NCBI GenBank assembly: GCA_029859485.1 | Contig: JAOUDB010000066.1 | Location: 1 to 9,583, forward strand | From: Desulfuromonadales bacterium | GTDB taxonomy: Bacteria; Desulfobacterota; Desulfuromonadia; Desulfuromonadales; BM103 | DNA: 9,583 nt | Reading direction: 5' to 3' | In this document: positions 7,323 to 9,583 of the stretch, piece after piece | How the letters are laid out: every line of letters starts with the position of its first letter | Numbering within the stretch: the first letter of the stretch is position 1 | The notes under the pieces: generated by a model | Database searches by the model: none | What the model was told of the DNA's origin: nothing | Seen by the model: the letters and a program-made list of their open reading frames with translations, nothing else | Translations under genes and position numbers: made by a program

Positions 7323-8693
7323 ATGAAGAGAGATTATCGGGATAAGCAAATTACCATTATCGGCGCCGGTTCAACCGGGCGTAGCCTGGCGAAGTTTTTT
7401 TTGGCTCAAGGGGCCAGGGTCGTCTTGTCCGATAATCGTAGTGCCGAGCTTCTGGATAATCTGGATGAGCTGAAAAAGGCTGGCGTGCAGATGGATCTCG
7501 GTGGCCATACTCCGGAGTTTTTCACAACGGTTGATTTAATTGTGACAAGCCCCGGTGTGCCACTTGATATTCCGGTTCTCGAGCTCTGTCGGCAAAATGG
7601 CATCCCGGCCCTTGGCGAGGTAGAAATTGCCTGGCACCAGTTAACCGGAATCATGATTGGCATCACTGGAACCAATGGTAAGTCCACAGTGACGACGCTG
7701 ATCGGTGAAATGCTCAAGGCGTGGGGCGAAAATGCTTTTGTTGGCGGCAACCTCGGGACTCCGCTGATCGATGCCGTGGGACATGATTACCAATGGCAGG
7801 TTGTGGAGCTATCCTCCTTCCAACTTGAAACCATTGAAGACTTTCGCCCAGGCTACGCCATTCTGCTAAATATTTCGGAAGATCACCTCGATCGTTACCC
7901 GGATATGGCGAGTTACGTGGCGGCAAAGGCGAGAATTTTTGAAAACCTGGGTGAAGACGATGTAGCGATTCTGAATGCTGATGATCCCCAGGTCATGCAG
8001 GCCGCGTCGGCAACGGTTGCGAACAAGGTCTGCTTCAGCAGCCAGGCTGTCCTAGAGTCGGGCATGAGTCTGAGTGACGACAAGATCATCTGGCGCTGGC
8101 AAGGCTCTGAGGTCATCTTTGCCGCCAATGAATTGAAACTTCGAGGCCAGCACAATCGGGAAAACGTTATGGCTGCGATGATTCCTCTACTGATCGAAGG
8201 ATGCCCGGCTGAGATCGTCTGGAGCGCTGCCCGGAACTTTGCCGGTCTTGCGCATCGGATGGAGTTTCTCGGCCAACTCGATGGTGCAAGCTGGTATGAC
8301 GATTCCAAAGGCACCAACATCGGCAGCGTTGTGAAAAGCCTGGCCGGCCTGGAAAAGCCGGTAGTCCTGATTGCCGGCGGTAAAGATAAACAGGGCGACT
8401 TGTCTGCATTGGAGCCTCTAATTCGTGACAAGGTTGATCACCTGGTTCTGATTGGCGCTGCAGCAGAGCGTATGGCACAAGCTTTTGGTGGCCTGACGAA
8501 AATTCATCGTGCCTCCGATATGCATGAAGCTGTTGTCATCTCAGCACAAGTGAGCCGTCCTGGTGGATCTGTCCTTCTCTCACCTGGCTGTTCCAGTTTC
8601 GATATGTTTAAAAACTTTGCAGAGCGTGGCCGGATCTTCGCCCGTGAGTTTCACGCCTTGAGTTGTGCAGGGGAAGCCAGCAATGGAAATTAG
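7323..8693 (+). CDS. murD: UDP-N-acetylmuramoyl-L-alanine--D-glutamate ligase MurD
   Basis: MurD adds D-glutamate to UDP-MurNAc-L-Ala, the second residue of the stem peptide, in the cytoplasm using ATP. The 456-residue product has an N-terminal Rossmann-like UDP-binding domain with IIGAGSTGRSLA (12-23) and TSPGVP (75-80). The central ATPase domain contains GITGTNGKST (113-122), GGNLGTPL (141-148), ELSSFQLE (162-169) and NISEDHLDRY (183-192). K202 in AAKARIF corresponds to carbamylated K198 of E. coli MurD. The C-terminal domain has HRME (311-314), DDSKGTN (326-332), GGKDKQGDL (352-360) and the MurD-specific SPGCSSFDMFKNFAERG (420-436). The open frame extends to a GTG at 7311 directly after the mraY stop, adding four residues; ATG 7323 is preferred. 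The 3' end overlaps ftsW by 11 bases. Confidence 0.97.
   Translation: MKRDYRDKQITIIGAGSTGRSLAKFFLAQGARVVLSDNRSAELLDNLDELKKAGVQMDLGGHTPEFFTTVDLIVTSPGVPLDIPVLELCRQNGIPALGEVEIAWHQLTGIMIGITGTNGKSTVTTLIGEMLKAWGENAFVGGNLGTPLIDAVGHDYQWQVVELSSFQLETIEDFRPGYAILLNISEDHLDRYPDMASYVAAKARIFENLGEDDVAILNADDPQVMQAASATVANKVCFSSQAVLESGMSLSDDKIIWRWQGSEVIFAANELKLRGQHNRENVMAAMIPLLIEGCPAEIVWSAARNFAGLAHRMEFLGQLDGASWYDDSKGTNIGSVVKSLAGLEKPVVLIAGGKDKQGDLSALEPLIRDKVDHLVLIGAAAERMAQAFGGLTKIHRASDMHEAVVISAQVSRPGGSVLLSPGCSSFDMFKNFAERGRIFAREFHALSCAGEASNGN
8670..8674 (+). promoter_or_regulatory. Ribosome binding site for ftsW
   Basis: GGGGA lies eight bases upstream of ATG 8683, within the last codons of murD, and supports that ATG as the ftsW start with an 11-base overlap of the two genes. 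Confidence 0.65.
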
Positions 8694-9583
8694 GCAAGGG
8701 ACAGATCATTCGATTCTGGTGCTGGCGGTCTGTCTGACCTGCCTCGGAGTCGTGATGGTGTTTTCTTCCTCGTCAATCATGGCGTTACGTGAGTATAGCG
8801 ACAGCCTACATTTTCTCAAACGACAGGGCGCCTATGCCATCATCGGTTTTGGCGTCATGGCTCTCCTGATGCGCGTAAATTTGGATCTTTTGCGCAAAGC
8901 AGCGTGGCCGGTCCTTGGCTTGTGCGCGCTTCTGCTGATTGCTGTCTTGATTCCTGGCGTCGGCAAAAAAGTTGGCGGTGCGGCTCGTTGGATTAAGGTT
9001 GCCGGGTTTACTTTCCAACCGGCGGAGTTTGTCAAACTAGGTCTGGTCCTTTTTATGGCGCATTCCCTGGCCCGCAAACAAAGCAAGGTCAAGAGTTTCC
9101 GCATCGGTTTTCTGCCTTACATGGTGGTCCTCGCGGTTTTGATCGGCCTGTTGCTGGCCCAACCCGATCTCGGCAGCGCACTGACCCTAGCAATTGTAGC
9201 GGTCGCTATGTTGTTGGTGGCGGGGACCCGTTTAAGTTACCTTGCCGGTATCGGCTTGATCGCAATGCCGTTCTTGTACTTCATGGTGATGAGCGTTGAT
9301 TATCGTCGTCGTCGGATTATGGCGTTTCTTAACCCCTGGGAAGACCCGAGTGACGCCGGTTTCCAGATCATCCAGAGCTGGATCGCCTTCGGCAACGGCG
9401 GGGCCTTCGGTCAAGGTCTTGGCGAGAGCAAGCAGAAGCTCTTCTACCTACCTGAGGCCCATACCGACTTCATCTTCTCTGTTATTGGCGAAGAGCTCGG
9501 TTTTATCGGGATCATCGTGATTGCCTCAATGTTCCTGCTCCTGATCCTGAGAGGTCTCAAGACATCGCTTAATGCGCCAAATG
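8683..9583 (+). CDS. ftsW: Septal peptidoglycan glycosyltransferase FtsW (SEDS family), 3' truncated by window edge
   Basis: FtsW polymerises lipid II into septal glycan strands and works as a complex with the transpeptidase FtsI; it is a polytopic inner-membrane protein. The frame is open from ATG 8683 to the window end, giving 300 residues; SEDS proteins of this type usually have about 370-415, so the last part is missing. Visible SEDS features are GAARWIKVAGFTFQPAEFVK (99-118), LLLAQPDLGSAL (156-167), YRRRRIMAFLNPWEDP (207-222), GFQIIQSWIAFGNGG (226-240) and LFYLPEAHTDFIF (253-265), followed by GEELG (269-273). D262 sits in the HTDFIF motif, where the catalytic aspartate of FtsW/RodA lies. 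Hydrophobic segments cover about 10-30, 48-66, 74-92, 142-160, 165-182, 186-204 and 262-290. RodA is a close paralogue; the location after murD and with ftsI in the same cluster makes FtsW the better name. Confidence 0.95.
   Translation, partial: MEIRQGTDHSILVLAVCLTCLGVVMVFSSSSIMALREYSDSLHFLKRQGAYAIIGFGVMALLMRVNLDLLRKAAWPVLGLCALLLIAVLIPGVGKKVGGAARWIKVAGFTFQPAEFVKLGLVLFMAHSLARKQSKVKSFRIGFLPYMVVLAVLIGLLLAQPDLGSALTLAIVAVAMLLVAGTRLSYLAGIGLIAMPFLYFMVMSVDYRRRRIMAFLNPWEDPSDAGFQIIQSWIAFGNGGAFGQGLGESKQKLFYLPEAHTDFIFSVIGEELGFIGIIVIASMFLLLILRGLKTSLNAPN

Noticed and set aside
8344..8361. Inverted GCCGG/CCGGC pair in murD as a possible terminator
   Set aside because: The stem is only five pairs with an eight-base loop, no T-run follows, and it lies mid-gene in conserved coding sequence.

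Overview
The window is an almost gap-free stretch of a bacterial division and cell wall (dcw) gene cluster, entirely on the + strand. In order it holds the likely tail of mraZ, then rsmH (mraW), ftsL, ftsI (a PBP with a C-terminal PASTA domain), murE, murF, mraY, murD, and the first 300 codons of ftsW, which runs off the right edge. Every assignment rests on family motifs visible in the translation and on the classical dcw gene order. No intergenic gap exceeds 22 bases. I see no tRNA, rRNA, mobile element, CRISPR array, convincing terminator or internal promoter.

The organism is most likely a Gram-negative-type bacterium with meso-diaminopimelate peptidoglycan, because MurE carries the DNPR specificity motif. 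The MraY N-terminus, the FtsI ending in a single PASTA domain, the RsmH C-terminal cysteine cluster and the moderately GC-rich codon use (mid-50s percent by eye) together suggest a Desulfuromonadales or Geobacter-like member of the former Deltaproteobacteria. This placement comes from family memory, not from a search.

Layout: 1-36 is a short open frame ending in TAG just before rsmH, as expected for the end of mraZ. 39-1007 is rsmH (16S rRNA m4C1402 methyltransferase). 1000-3296 is the divisome pair ftsL and ftsI. 3319-6230 is the Mur ligase pair murE and murF. 6234-7310 is mraY, which makes lipid I. 7323-8693 is murD. 8683-9583 is the start of ftsW, the septal glycan polymerase that partners FtsI.

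Functionally, MurD, MurE and MurF build UDP-MurNAc-pentapeptide in the cytoplasm (D-Glu, meso-DAP, then D-Ala-D-Ala). MraY transfers the phospho-MurNAc-pentapeptide to undecaprenyl phosphate. After flipping, the finished lipid II is polymerised by FtsW and cross-linked by FtsI at the septum, with FtsL as a structural activator of the FtsW-FtsI synthase. Overlapping or nearly touching stop and start codons at most junctions point to one polycistronic, translationally coupled unit.

I did not find a previously undescribed system. This is a conserved housekeeping region, and the findings are modest points such as the PASTA domain, start-codon choices, a cysteine cluster and one intragenic hairpin.
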